From NCBI GenBank assembly GCA_017550655.1, contig JAFZOK010000024.1, positions 1 through 64,000 on the forward strand: 64,000 nucleotides of DNA, written 5' to 3'. The position numbers and the translations under genes are program-made. This document shows positions 8,233-16,100 of this stretch, piece after piece. Under the pieces are notes generated by a model that did not search any database, had not been told where the DNA came from, and worked only from the letters and a program-made list of their open reading frames with translations. Numbering within the stretch: the stretch's first letter is position 1; every line of letters starts with the position of its first letter. The stretch comes from Bacteroidales bacterium (lineage in GTDB: Bacteria; Bacteroidota; Bacteroidia; Bacteroidales; UBA932).

Positions 8233-9564
8233 TTATAAATTTATGGCCTTGCCTTTATAGAAATCCAGGATCTTCACCTCGAACAGATACTGGTACTTTG
8301 CCTGGTAATAGGCGCTTACCGCCTTGAACAGGTTAGTCTTGGCGATGTTGTAGTCCGTGGCGTTCATCATTCCCACGTTGAACTTGTTTTCCGTATAGGT
8401 GAAAGATTCCTGTATGCTTCTCATGTTTTCCCTTGCCGCCTTCATTCTCTCCAGAGCGTTGAACGCCTCGTTGTATGCCGTCTGGATTTCCTTGTAGAGA
8501 GATTGCTTCTGCACTTCCAGCATCATAGCTGTGTTTTCAGAAGCCAGCCTTGCGTTCCTTGCCGCAATCCTTGAAGAAAAGCCGTTGAAAACCGGAATGT
8601 TGAGGGAGAATCCAATAGAAGGGTTCTTGTTGTGCTCGAACTGGGTGAAGAACGCCCCGCTCTGCCCGTCTGTATAATAGGATCCGTAACCCGCCTGAAC
8701 GGAAAGTGAAGGCAGCATTCTTGCCCTTATCGCCTTGAAATCGTATTTGCTTTTTTCAAGATTGTACTCGGCGATTTTTACCTGTGGAAGCTGGAGGGCC
8801 TGGCTGTAGATTCCGTCCACTGTTCCTTCCGGAAGAAGGTTTTCGCTAAGGGTGCTGTCCGGAACCGCAATGTCGAAATCCTTCTGCATTTCGGCCGGCA
8901 GATCCAGCAGCTGCATCAGAGTCAGAAGGTTGGTTCTAACGTCTGAAGAAGCGCTTACCAGCTGGGACTTTTCGTTGGCCAGCTGGGCCTGAACCTCAAG
9001 CAGAGTGCTGTAGGCCTGGCTTCCGGCATCCACCAGCTTGGCGGTGCGGTCCACCTGCTCGGCGGTACTGTTGCAACTCTCAATGGCGCTGCGCTCTATC
9101 TCCCTGGAGAGCAGAAGCTGGAGGTAGGCACGGGTTATCTGGATCGTGATATCGTTCTTGACCTTTTCTACCTGTTCCTTCGCTATCTCGAGAGAGGTAT
9201 AATTGCTTTTTATGGAATTCAACTTTGCGAATCCGGAGAAAATGGTGGCGGAAGCGCTGAGGTTTCCGCTGGTGGACATGCTCCTTTTGTTCTTTATGAT
9301 CTCCAGAGTCTGGAGGTTGACGCTTCTTCCCCAGTTCATGCTGTGGCTAAGACCGGCGTTTATGCTAGGAGCCAAGTCCCATTTGGACTGTGTGAGATTT
9401 CCTTCCGCCTGCTCCACGCCAATCTCTTCCATCTTGACCTGCAGGTTGTTCTGCCTGGCGTACTCTATGCACTGCTGCAAAGTCCAGAGCCTGGAACCCT
9501 GGGCCTTTGCCCCGGAGCCGAAAGCCAAGGCGAGAACGGCGTATATGACCAAAAATTTTTTCAT
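8233..9564 (-). CDS. TolC-family outer-membrane channel
   Basis: 443 residues from MKKFLVIYAVLALAFGSGAKAQ (signal peptide). The protein has the duplicated outer-membrane efflux-protein architecture with long helical hairpins: LQQCIEYARQNNLQVKMEEIGVEQAEGNL, then NKNPSIGFSLNIPVFNGF in the second half. I chose the ATG at 9564 because the longer ORF start lacks a signal peptide and lies upstream of the -7 box. Transcribed with the HlyD-type adaptor and probably tsaB. It is separated from the peptide-exporter operon by a terminator but adjacent to it, so shared function is inferred. Confidence 0.9.
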   Translation of the reverse strand: MKKFLVIYAVLALAFGSGAKAQGSRLWTLQQCIEYARQNNLQVKMEEIGVEQAEGNLTQSKWDLAPSINAGLSHSMNWGRSVNLQTLEIIKNKRSMSTSGNLSASATIFSGFAKLNSIKSNYTSLEIAKEQVEKVKNDITIQITRAYLQLLLSREIERSAIESCNSTAEQVDRTAKLVDAGSQAYSTLLEVQAQLANEKSQLVSASSDVRTNLLTLMQLLDLPAEMQKDFDIAVPDSTLSENLLPEGTVDGIYSQALQLPQVKIAEYNLEKSKYDFKAIRARMLPSLSVQAGYGSYYTDGQSGAFFTQFEHNKNPSIGFSLNIPVFNGFSSRIAARNARLASENTAMMLEVQKQSLYKEIQTAYNEAFNALERMKAARENMRSIQESFTYTENKFNVGMMNATDYNIAKTNLFKAVSAYYQAKYQYLFEVKILDFYKGKAINL

Positions 9565-9568
9565 CGCG

Positions 9569-9576
9569 CAAATATA
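9569..9576 (-). promoter_or_regulatory. -7 box almost abutting the tolC start codon
   Basis: TATATTTG on the minus strand is a perfect TAnnTTTG box, but only 4 nt (CGCG) separate it from the ATG at 9564. Transcription from this box would give a leaderless or nearly leaderless mRNA. Confidence 0.5.
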
Positions 9577-9578
9577 GT

Positions 9579-9612
9579 AAAAAGGAGGCTGACGCAGGCC
9601 AGCCTCCTTTTC
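9579..9612 (-). terminator. Intrinsic terminator after the double-glycine peptide genes
   Basis: AAAGGAGGCTG (9581-9591) and CAGCCTCCTTT (9600-9610) form an 11-bp stem with an 8-nt loop. Read on the minus strand it ends in a T run. It separates the exporter/peptide operon from tolC, and its near symmetry may let it act both ways. Confidence 0.8.
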
Positions 9613-9626
9613 TGAATCCGTAAAAG

Positions 9627-9824
9627 TCATTTTGAATAATACAGTTTCATAAGTTCAACAGGTATGTTCTTAGGATTCTGCCTGTTCTGGATCATGATCT
9701 TGATAGCTCTTACGATGGCTCCGATGCCGTATCCGAGAGCTTCCATAAAGCGGGAGACATCCGCATCCTTTCCGCCGAAAACCAGAGTCTGTTCCGAGGC
9801 GGAGATTTCAACGAATCCGTTCAT
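9627..9824 (-). CDS. Double-glycine-leader peptide precursor B
   Basis: 65 residues. The leader MNGFVEISASEQTLVFGG ends in Gly-Gly and matches the leader of the neighbouring gene (GFVE, acidic/Ser stretch, hydrophobic residue before GG). Cleavage after GG by the C39 peptidase domain of the adjacent ABC exporter would release a 47-residue core, KDADVSRFMEALGYGIGAIV onward, with an amphipathic helix, a GxxxG (GYGIG) and a basic tail. The core has no cysteine, so no lanthionine or disulfide is expected. A GGAGG Shine-Dalgarno lies 7 nt before the ATG, unusual in this phylum and suggesting high expression. Bacteriocin subunit or signal peptide; function unproven. Confidence 0.75.
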   Translation of the reverse strand: MNGFVEISASEQTLVFGGKDADVSRFMEALGYGIGAIVRAIKIMIQNRQNPKNIPVELMKLYYSK

Positions 9825-9836
9825 TGCCAGTCCTCC

Positions 9837-10034
9837 CTACCTCTTTGGAAATACAAACAGAGGCTCGCCTTCCAGCCCTTTCTTGTACCCTTTGTAAAAG
9901 TCTTCTCCGTAACTCATCACAAAATCAATGATGATTCCCAGGATCTTTGCGATCTTCCTGATGGTGTCGGGGTTCAGTCCCCCGCATACCGAGAGCTCAT
10001 CGTCTGAAGCTTCGACAAATCCGCTCACTTTCAT
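9837..10034 (-). CDS. Double-glycine-leader peptide precursor A
   Basis: 65 residues from MKVSGFVEASDDELSVCGG. An in-frame ATG at 10049 adds MEEKR, but the purine-rich stretch before 10034 and alignment with the second peptide favour the shorter form. The leader has the F-x(n)-E-L-x(3)-GG pattern of class II bacteriocin leaders. The predicted 46-residue core (LNPDTIRKIAKILGIIIDFV onward) is an amphipathic helix with GYKKG (a GxxxG motif) and a C-terminal EPLFVFPKR, and has no cysteine. The gene lies between the PCAT exporter (64 nt upstream) and the second peptide gene (12 nt downstream), as expected for its substrate. Confidence 0.75.
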   Translation of the reverse strand: MKVSGFVEASDDELSVCGGLNPDTIRKIAKILGIIIDFVMSYGEDFYKGYKKGLEGEPLFVFPKR

Positions 10035-10098
10035 TCTCTTTTCTTCCATTTTGTCAACAGTGTTTGATTTCCGGCAGAGTTGGCGCGCCGGATTCCGC

Positions 10099-12228
10099 CT
10101 ATGATAGACCGGTCATTTCAATTATCTTGTCGCAGCACAAGGCAATTCTCTCATCGTGTGTTATGAGTATTATGCACTTGCCTTTTGCCTTCAGGGAGAG
10201 CAGAAGATTCTTAAAGTGTTCCAGAGTCTTTTCGTCCATATTGGAAGCCGCCTCATCAAAGACCATAACATCCGGGTCTGCGTACAGCATCCTGGCAATG
10301 AGGACCATCTGTTTTTCTCCGGAGGACAGCCTCAGGCCTCCTTTCCCCAAAGAGGAAAGCAGGCCCTTGTCCGTCCTGCTGACAATGTTTTGTCCGCCCG
10401 CCGCCACAAGTGCGGCAGTAGCCCTTTCAACTTCCTGTATGTCTATGCTTGAGTCCCTTCTTCCCGGGGACATCGCGATGTTGTCGAAGATGGTGGCATT
10501 GAAAAGGTGAGAGTTTTGAGGAATTGAAGAAATAAGACTCCTCCAGCAAGTAGAATAGATTTGTGATATGTCAATGCCACCATAGGTTATCTTTCCGCTG
10601 TCCGGGCGGTAGTCTCTGAGAATCAGCGATGCCAGAGTGCTCTTTCCGCACCCGTTCGCTCCTGTTATTCCGGTAATCGCGCCTGCGGGAAACGTGCAGC
10701 TGAAGTTTTTGATCAGGGGTTTTCCTCCGCGATAGCGGAAGCATACGTTATCCAGGACAAGGTCTTTTGCCTGGCCTTTCGGCATCCTTACGGCGCTGTC
10801 CGGATTCTCATCGGAGAAAGAAGTTATCCCGCAGATTCTGTCCGAGGCCACGAGAGCCTCGTTCATCAGCGTGTCAAAATGGACCAGAGTGCTTGCCGGA
10901 GAGATGAAAAATGCGCTGAGGCTCCAGAAACTCACCAGTTCTCCAAGGCTCATTTTCCCGCCCAGAACAGCGGCTCCCCCGATTATCAGAACCGCTCCCA
11001 ATATGATCTGGTTCAGGGCATTGGAAAGTCCTCCCAGCAAAGCGGAAACCCGTCCGGCCCTGAATCTTGCAAACAGAAGCCCGGAGTAACTGCCATTGAA
11101 AGCCAGGCTGGAAGTGTCCGTTCCAAAATGCCTGATGGCCGCCTGTCCTTCTATGGAGTCCATCACGTCGCTTTCAAAGTCTGCAGCAGCGCCCATAACC
11201 TTGCGGCTGAGGCGGCGGTTAACCTTGTCCGCCACCCCCACAAGAATGGCGTAACCCGGTATGCAGGCCATCAGCATCGCCGCCAGCCGGCTGTAGAAAG
11301 TAAACATCAGGGCGCAGACTCCAACCAGAGTTGCGGCGCAGACGCTGAAACTTACAACTCCCTCGCAGATGAACATCCTTATCTTCACCGTATCCGAAAG
11401 CCTGCTTTCAAGTTCTCCCTTGGAATAATCGCTGAAGAATCTCTCGTCCATCTTGAGGATTCTTCTCATAAAGCCTATAATCAGCGAGTTGTCTATTGAA
11501 AGCCCTCCCTTTAAAAGGTACAGGTCCCTGAGATATCCGATTACCAGAGACAGCGGTATCATCGCGATAATTACAGCGGCCAGGGCAATGAGATATGTCA
11601 GGTTGCCGGCCGGGATGGCCCTGTCTATGAGCATCTGCATAAGCAGGGAGTTGCATATTCCCATTGCTGAGAGCACTATGGAGCCGGCCAGGGCAAGGAT
11701 TATTTCTCTACGGTGCATGTTGAAAAGACGAAGCAGCCTCAGCCTTCTGCCTTCCGTCCGGTCTTCTTCACGATATCCTTCTCCCGGGCCAACCAGCACG
11801 ACATAACCGCTCCATCTTCCTGCAAGTTCCGCAATATTCACCCTCCCGATCCTTTCCCTGGCAGGGTCCATAACCTCCACACTTTTCCTCCCCACTTTAT
11901 AAATGACCATATAATGCAGCAATCCTTCCTTGGAAACCGTGTGGATAATGACAGGTCCGCCGGCTTCCTTAAGATTTCTGAGAAGAGACACTCGCCCCTC
12001 CAGATTCAACCCGTCAAACTCCTTTGCCTTCATTGCCCTGGCGTTCAGTCCGATGGCAGCGGCTCCGTCCGCGATTCCGCGCAGGGTTATCCCGTCGCCT
12101 GAGCATCCGCATTCCCGCCTTATCCGGGCAAGCGGAAGCCTCACTCCCCACCAGGCCGCCACGGCTGCAAGGCTAGCCGCCCCGCAGTCGTATGAATCTG
12201 TCTGACTTATGTGGATTTTCCTTCTCAT
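10099..12228 (-). CDS. Peptidase-containing ABC exporter (C39 peptidase-TMD-NBD)
   Basis: 709 residues from MRRKIHISQTDSYDCGAAS. The N-terminal C39 peptidase has the oxyanion Gln9, Cys15 (SYDCGAAS), His105 (LLHYMVIY) and Asp121 (VMDPARE), so it looks active. Residues ~170-450 are six TM helices. The ATPase domain has Walker A GANGCGKST (from 523), signature LSSGEKQ (~634), Walker B DVMVFDEA (~653) and H-loop His691. This family cleaves double-glycine leaders and exports the core peptide, and two such precursors follow immediately. The ATG overlaps the stop of the upstream 58-aa gene (ATGA). The longer ORF start at 12330 is rejected because it would overlap that gene. Confidence 0.92.
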   Translation of the reverse strand: MRRKIHISQTDSYDCGAASLAAVAAWWGVRLPLARIRRECGCSGDGITLRGIADGAAAIGLNARAMKAKEFDGLNLEGRVSLLRNLKEAGGPVIIHTVSKEGLLHYMVIYKVGRKSVEVMDPARERIGRVNIAELAGRWSGYVVLVGPGEGYREEDRTEGRRLRLLRLFNMHRREIILALAGSIVLSAMGICNSLLMQMLIDRAIPAGNLTYLIALAAVIIAMIPLSLVIGYLRDLYLLKGGLSIDNSLIIGFMRRILKMDERFFSDYSKGELESRLSDTVKIRMFICEGVVSFSVCAATLVGVCALMFTFYSRLAAMLMACIPGYAILVGVADKVNRRLSRKVMGAAADFESDVMDSIEGQAAIRHFGTDTSSLAFNGSYSGLLFARFRAGRVSALLGGLSNALNQIILGAVLIIGGAAVLGGKMSLGELVSFWSLSAFFISPASTLVHFDTLMNEALVASDRICGITSFSDENPDSAVRMPKGQAKDLVLDNVCFRYRGGKPLIKNFSCTFPAGAITGITGANGCGKSTLASLILRDYRPDSGKITYGGIDISQIYSTCWRSLISSIPQNSHLFNATIFDNIAMSPGRRDSSIDIQEVERATAALVAAGGQNIVSRTDKGLLSSLGKGGLRLSSGEKQMVLIARMLYADPDVMVFDEAASNMDEKTLEHFKNLLLSLKAKGKCIILITHDERIALCCDKIIEMTGLS

Positions 12229-12401
12229 CCCAGCAATACCGCCAATGTTCCAAGACAAAGACAAATCCCGGCTACGATGAGAAAGATATAAAGAAAGAGG
12301 GCGCCTCGCCCGGGACCGTCCGCCGCCCATTCGGGGCTGCGCTCCAGGTCTTTGGCAAAGCCGTCAAGAATGCCGTCCTCCCGTTTCCTTTTTCTTTTCA
12401 T
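12225..12401 (-). CDS. 58-aa membrane protein leading the peptide-export operon (candidate immunity or accessory protein)
   Basis: Starts MKRKRKREDGILDGFAKDLE, then a C-terminal TM helix (GALFLYIFLIVAGICLCLGTLAVLLG). The upstream in-frame ATG at 12425 lies inside the -7 box, so the ATG at 12401 is preferred. The stop overlaps the PCAT start by 4 nt, so translation is coupled. Small one-helix proteins co-transcribed with class II bacteriocins are often immunity or accessory proteins; here that is inference from size and position only. No homologue recognised. Confidence 0.65.
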   Translation of the reverse strand: MKRKRKREDGILDGFAKDLERSPEWAADGPGRGALFLYIFLIVAGICLCLGTLAVLLG

Positions 12402-12422
12402 CGCCGGTTGTTTTTGACGATG

Positions 12423-12454
12423 CAAATATGAAGGCGGGAGGGAGGGTTTTCAAA
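12423..12454 (-). promoter_or_regulatory. Promoter of the peptide-export operon
   Basis: Minus-strand TTTG (12451-12454) is followed after 20 nt by CATATTTG (12423-12430), one mismatch from TAnnTTTG. The predicted start site lies about 15 nt before the ATG at 12401. Confidence 0.65.
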
Positions 12455-12461
12455 ACCATCC

Positions 12462-12496
12462 GGTAAAATTTACCCTGTACGATTCCAGAATCGTAC
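12462..12496. promoter_or_regulatory. Two dyads upstream of the peptide-export promoter
   Basis: GGTAAAATTTACC (12462-12474, symmetric about one A) and a 9+2+9 inverted repeat GTACGATTC-CA-GAATCGTAC (12477-12496) lie just upstream of the -33 element of the exporter operon. They look like regulator-binding sites. The second also lies downstream of cvpA and could instead serve as its terminator stem, though the two-base gap is too tight for a full hairpin and no T run follows directly. Confidence 0.5.
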
Positions 12497-12528
12497 GGAA
12501 ATGAGCAACTTTTTTCAGTTCAGGGGGT

Positions 12529-13038
12529 TTAGGCGGCGGTAATCTTGCCGAACATCTCCTTTATGAACGGCAGAATCTGGTCTGAGGCCTGCAGCAGCAA
12601 AGCGTAGATTTTGCTCTGTGCAAGATACTCCGGAACCGGAATCTGCATTGCCTCAAGAGAACTCTTTGTCAGCGATGCTATGGCTATCAGCAGAAGAGCA
12701 ATCTTCAGCACGCAGAAAATTGCGCCGAACAGCCTGTTCACTCCGCCCAGCACCGTAAGCCCGAGGACTTTCTCCAGTGCCTTGCCCAAGAGGTGACAGA
12801 TCAGGATTATGACAACGACAAGCACTATGAAGACAACCACCTTTATAACGGACTCGTTCTGGCCCTCTCCAAGCCAGCCGGACACTATGCCGGTAAGGTA
12901 GGGCGTGAACTTGGACGCCCCCCATATTCCTATGAAGATTCCGAGTATGGAAATCAGCTGTGCTATGAATCCTTTCCAGGCTCCCCAGATGAGTGCGACT
13001 ACTCCTATTACGATGATTGCAATGTCGATTATGTTCAT
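12529..13038 (-). CDS. CvpA-family membrane protein
   Basis: 169 residues, four TM helices. The N-terminus MNIIDIAIIVIGVVALIWGAWKGFIAQLISILGIFIG has the conserved CvpA core (G-x-x-K-G-x). CvpA proteins are widespread inner-membrane proteins tied to envelope integrity. The name 'colicin V production' comes from genetics in E. coli and does not by itself connect this gene to the nearby double-glycine peptide locus. It shares an overlapping divergent promoter region with ileS. Confidence 0.88.
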   Translation of the reverse strand: MNIIDIAIIVIGVVALIWGAWKGFIAQLISILGIFIGIWGASKFTPYLTGIVSGWLGEGQNESVIKVVVFIVLVVVIILICHLLGKALEKVLGLTVLGGVNRLFGAIFCVLKIALLLIAIASLTKSSLEAMQIPVPEYLAQSKIYALLLQASDQILPFIKEMFGKITAA

Positions 13039-13052
13039 ACCTCAACGATTTT

Positions 13053-13083
13053 TTTGTACCTAAGTACAAATATAGTAAATTTG
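13053..13083 (+). promoter_or_regulatory. Promoter of ileS
   Basis: TTTG (13053-13056), 19-nt spacer, TAAATTTG (13076-13083): a full consensus Bacteroidota promoter, 32 nt before the ileS ATG. The -33 box is part of an inverted repeat TTTGTAC-N4-GTACAAA (13053-13070). Confidence 0.8.
13067..13074 (-). promoter_or_regulatory. -7 box of cvpA, interleaved with the ileS promoter
   Basis: TATATTTG on the minus strand lies 28 nt upstream of the cvpA ATG and inside the spacer of the ileS promoter, so the two divergent promoters overlap and probably compete. Confidence 0.55.
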
Positions 13084-13115
13084 TCACCTTAAAAATTCAG
13101 AGAGGATAATAGAAT

Positions 13116-16100
13116 ATGGGTTTTGCAGAGTACAAGAAATTCGATCCGGTAGAAATCGGAAAAGAAGTTCTCGCCAAATGGAAGGAAGAAAAGTGTTTCG
13201 AGAATGTAACCAAGGCCAGGGAGGGCGCCCCCCGGTTCGTGTTCTTCGAGGGACCTCCTTCAGCTAACGGAAAGCCTGGCATCCACCACGTTATGGCAAG
13301 AAGCATCAAGGACGCCTATTGCCGTTACAAGACTCAGAGAGGTTTTCAGGTTCCAAGAAAGGCCGGTTGGGATACCCACGGGCTTCCTGTGGAACTGGGT
13401 GTGGAGAAGATGCTCGGCATTACAAAGGAAGACATCGGGAAGAAGATTTCCGTAGACGAATACAACCTTGCCTGCCGCAAGGAAGTTATGAAATACACGG
13501 CGGAGTGGGTGGCCCTGACCGAGCAGATCGGCTACTGGGTGGATATGGACAATCCATACATCACTTACGATAACCGCTATATCGAGACCCTTTGGTATCT
13601 TCTCAAAGACCTTTACAGCAAGGGCTTGCTTTACAAGGGCTATACAATCCAGCCTTATTCTCCGGCTGCAGGAACTGGCCTCAGTTCACACGAACTCAAC
13701 CAGCCTGGCTGCTATCGCGATGTAAAAGACACCACTGCAACCGTACAGTTCCAGGTTAAGAAGGACGAGAAGAGCGAGTTCCTTTTCAAGGGACTGGAAG
13801 AAGGCCAGCTGTTCTTCATCGCATGGACCACAACTCCTTGGACACTTCCTTCAAACGTTGCGCTTTGCGTTGGCCCGAACATCGAGTACGCAAGAGTGGA
13901 ATCCTTCAATCCGTACAGCGGTAAACCGGCTGTTTACATTGTTGCAAAGGATCTGATTCCGGCCAATTTCAACCCTAAGGCCGCAAACATTCCTCTGGAA
14001 GATTACAAACCGGGCGACAAGCTCGTGCCATACAGGGTGCTGGATACCTTCAAGGGCAAGGAGATGGAAGGCGTCAGATACTGCCAGCTTCTGCCTTGGA
14101 TACTTCCGGAAGAAAACACGATGAGAGTTATCTGCGGAGATTTCGTTTCCACTGAGGAAGGTACCGGAATTGTTCACATCGCTCCGACTTTCGGCGCGGA
14201 TGACGACCGCGTCGGAAAGCAGAACAACATTGCTCCGTTCACCCTCAAGGACAAGGAGGGAGTATGGCGTCCTATGGTTGACCGCACAGGAAAGTTCTTC
14301 AAGGTTGAAGACCTGGACGAAGAGTTTGTAAAGACCCGCGTAAAGGACGAGTACCTGAAATATGCCGGAAGGTATGTGAAAAACGCTTATGACGCATCGC
14401 TCGCTCCTGACGCTGAGACTCTTGACGTTGATATCTGCGTGCAGATGAAGATGGAGGGCAAGGCTTTCAGGATTGAAAAGCACGTTCACTCCTATCCTCA
14501 TTGCTGGAGAACGGACAAGCCTGTCCTCTACTATCCTCTGGACAGCTGGTTTATCAAGGCAACTGCCGTAAGGGACGAGATGATAGAGCTTAACAAGCAG
14601 ATCAACTGGAAACCTGAGAGCACCGGAACCGGCCGCTTCGGCAAATGGCTGGAGAATCTCCAGGACTGGAACCTTTCAAGAAGCCGTTACTGGGGAACTC
14701 CGCTTCCTATCTGGAGAACTGAAGACAAGAAGGAAGAAAAGTGCATAGGCAGTGTCGCTAAGCTTTATGAAGAGGCGGAAAAATCTGTCGCCGCCGGAAT
14801 AATGAAGAGCAATCCTCTGAAGGACAAGGGATTCATTCCAGGTGACTTCAGCGATGAAAACTATGCCAAGATAGATGTCCACAAGCCATATATAGACGAG
14901 GTTGTGCTTGTCTCCGACAGCGGTAAGCCTATGCATCGCGAGAGCGACCTTATCGATGTGTGGTTTGATTCCGGTGCTATGCCTTATGCCCAGGAGACCC
15001 TGAAGGCTCTCGGCACTCCGGAGTTTGGACAGACAGCAGACTTCATCGCTGAGGGAGTTGACCAGACAAGAGGCTGGTTCTACACCCTTCATGCCGTTCA
15101 TACTATGGTTTCCCATACTCCGGCCTTCAAGACTGTGGTTTCCAACGGTCTGGTGCTGGACAAGAAGGGCGAGAAGATGAGCAAGAGGCTCGGCAATGCC
15201 GTGGATCCTTTCGACCAGCTGGAAAAATATGGAGCTGATGCTCTGCGATGGTATATGCTTACCAACGCCCAGCCTTGGGATAACCTTAAATTTGACGAGG
15301 CCGGCGTAGATGAAATCCGCAGAAAATTCTTCGGAACCCTCTACAATACATATTCCTTCTTTGCCCTCTACAGCAATGTGGACGGCTTTACCGGAAAGGA
15401 GGAGGAAGTGCCTGTTGCACAGCGTCCTGAGATTGACCGCTGGATTATGTCCTACCTCAATTCCCTGATTAGGGACGTGAAGGCCTGCTACGACGATTAC
15501 GACGTTACCACCGCCGGCAGAAAGATCCAGGAGTTTGTCTGCGACCACCTCAGCAACTGGTATGTGCGTCTTAACCGCAAGAGGTTCTGGGGTGGAGTGA
15601 TGAATGCCGACAAGCTGGCGGCTTACCAGACTCTCTACAGCTGCCTTGAGGCTGTGGCCATCCTGGCGGCTCCAATCGCTCCGTTCTACACGGACCGCCT
15701 GTTCCTTGACCTGAACGCAGTTTCCGGCCGCCACACTGAATCATCCGTCCACCTGACTCTTATGCCTCAGGAGGACACTAGCCTGATAGACAAGGATCTG
15801 GAAGACCGTATGGCACTTGCCCAGAAGAGCACCTCAATGGTTCTTGCCCTCAGACGCAAGGTGAACATCAAGGTGCGCCAGCCGCTGTCCAGACTGATGA
15901 TTCCTGTAATCGATTCCAAGGTTAAGGAACAGCTGGAGAAGGTCCAGAACATCATTCTCAGCGAGGTAAACGTAAAGGAGATTGAATATATTACCGATAC
16001 TGAAGGCCTGATTACAAAGAAGATAAAGCCTATGTTCAAAACATTGGGCAAAAAATATGGCAAACAGATGAAGGAGATTTCATCAGCATTTGCTAACTTT

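Noticed and set aside
6999..9564. Plain multidrug efflux operon
   Set aside because: Not excluded, but no RND or MacB pump accompanies the adaptor and channel, whereas a peptide exporter lies next to them; the peptide-secretion reading was preferred and marked as inference.
12529..13038. cvpA ('colicin V production') read as part of the peptide-export locus
   Set aside because: CvpA is a general envelope protein, it has its own promoter divergent from ileS, and the peptide operon starts separately at 12423-12454. The name is historical.
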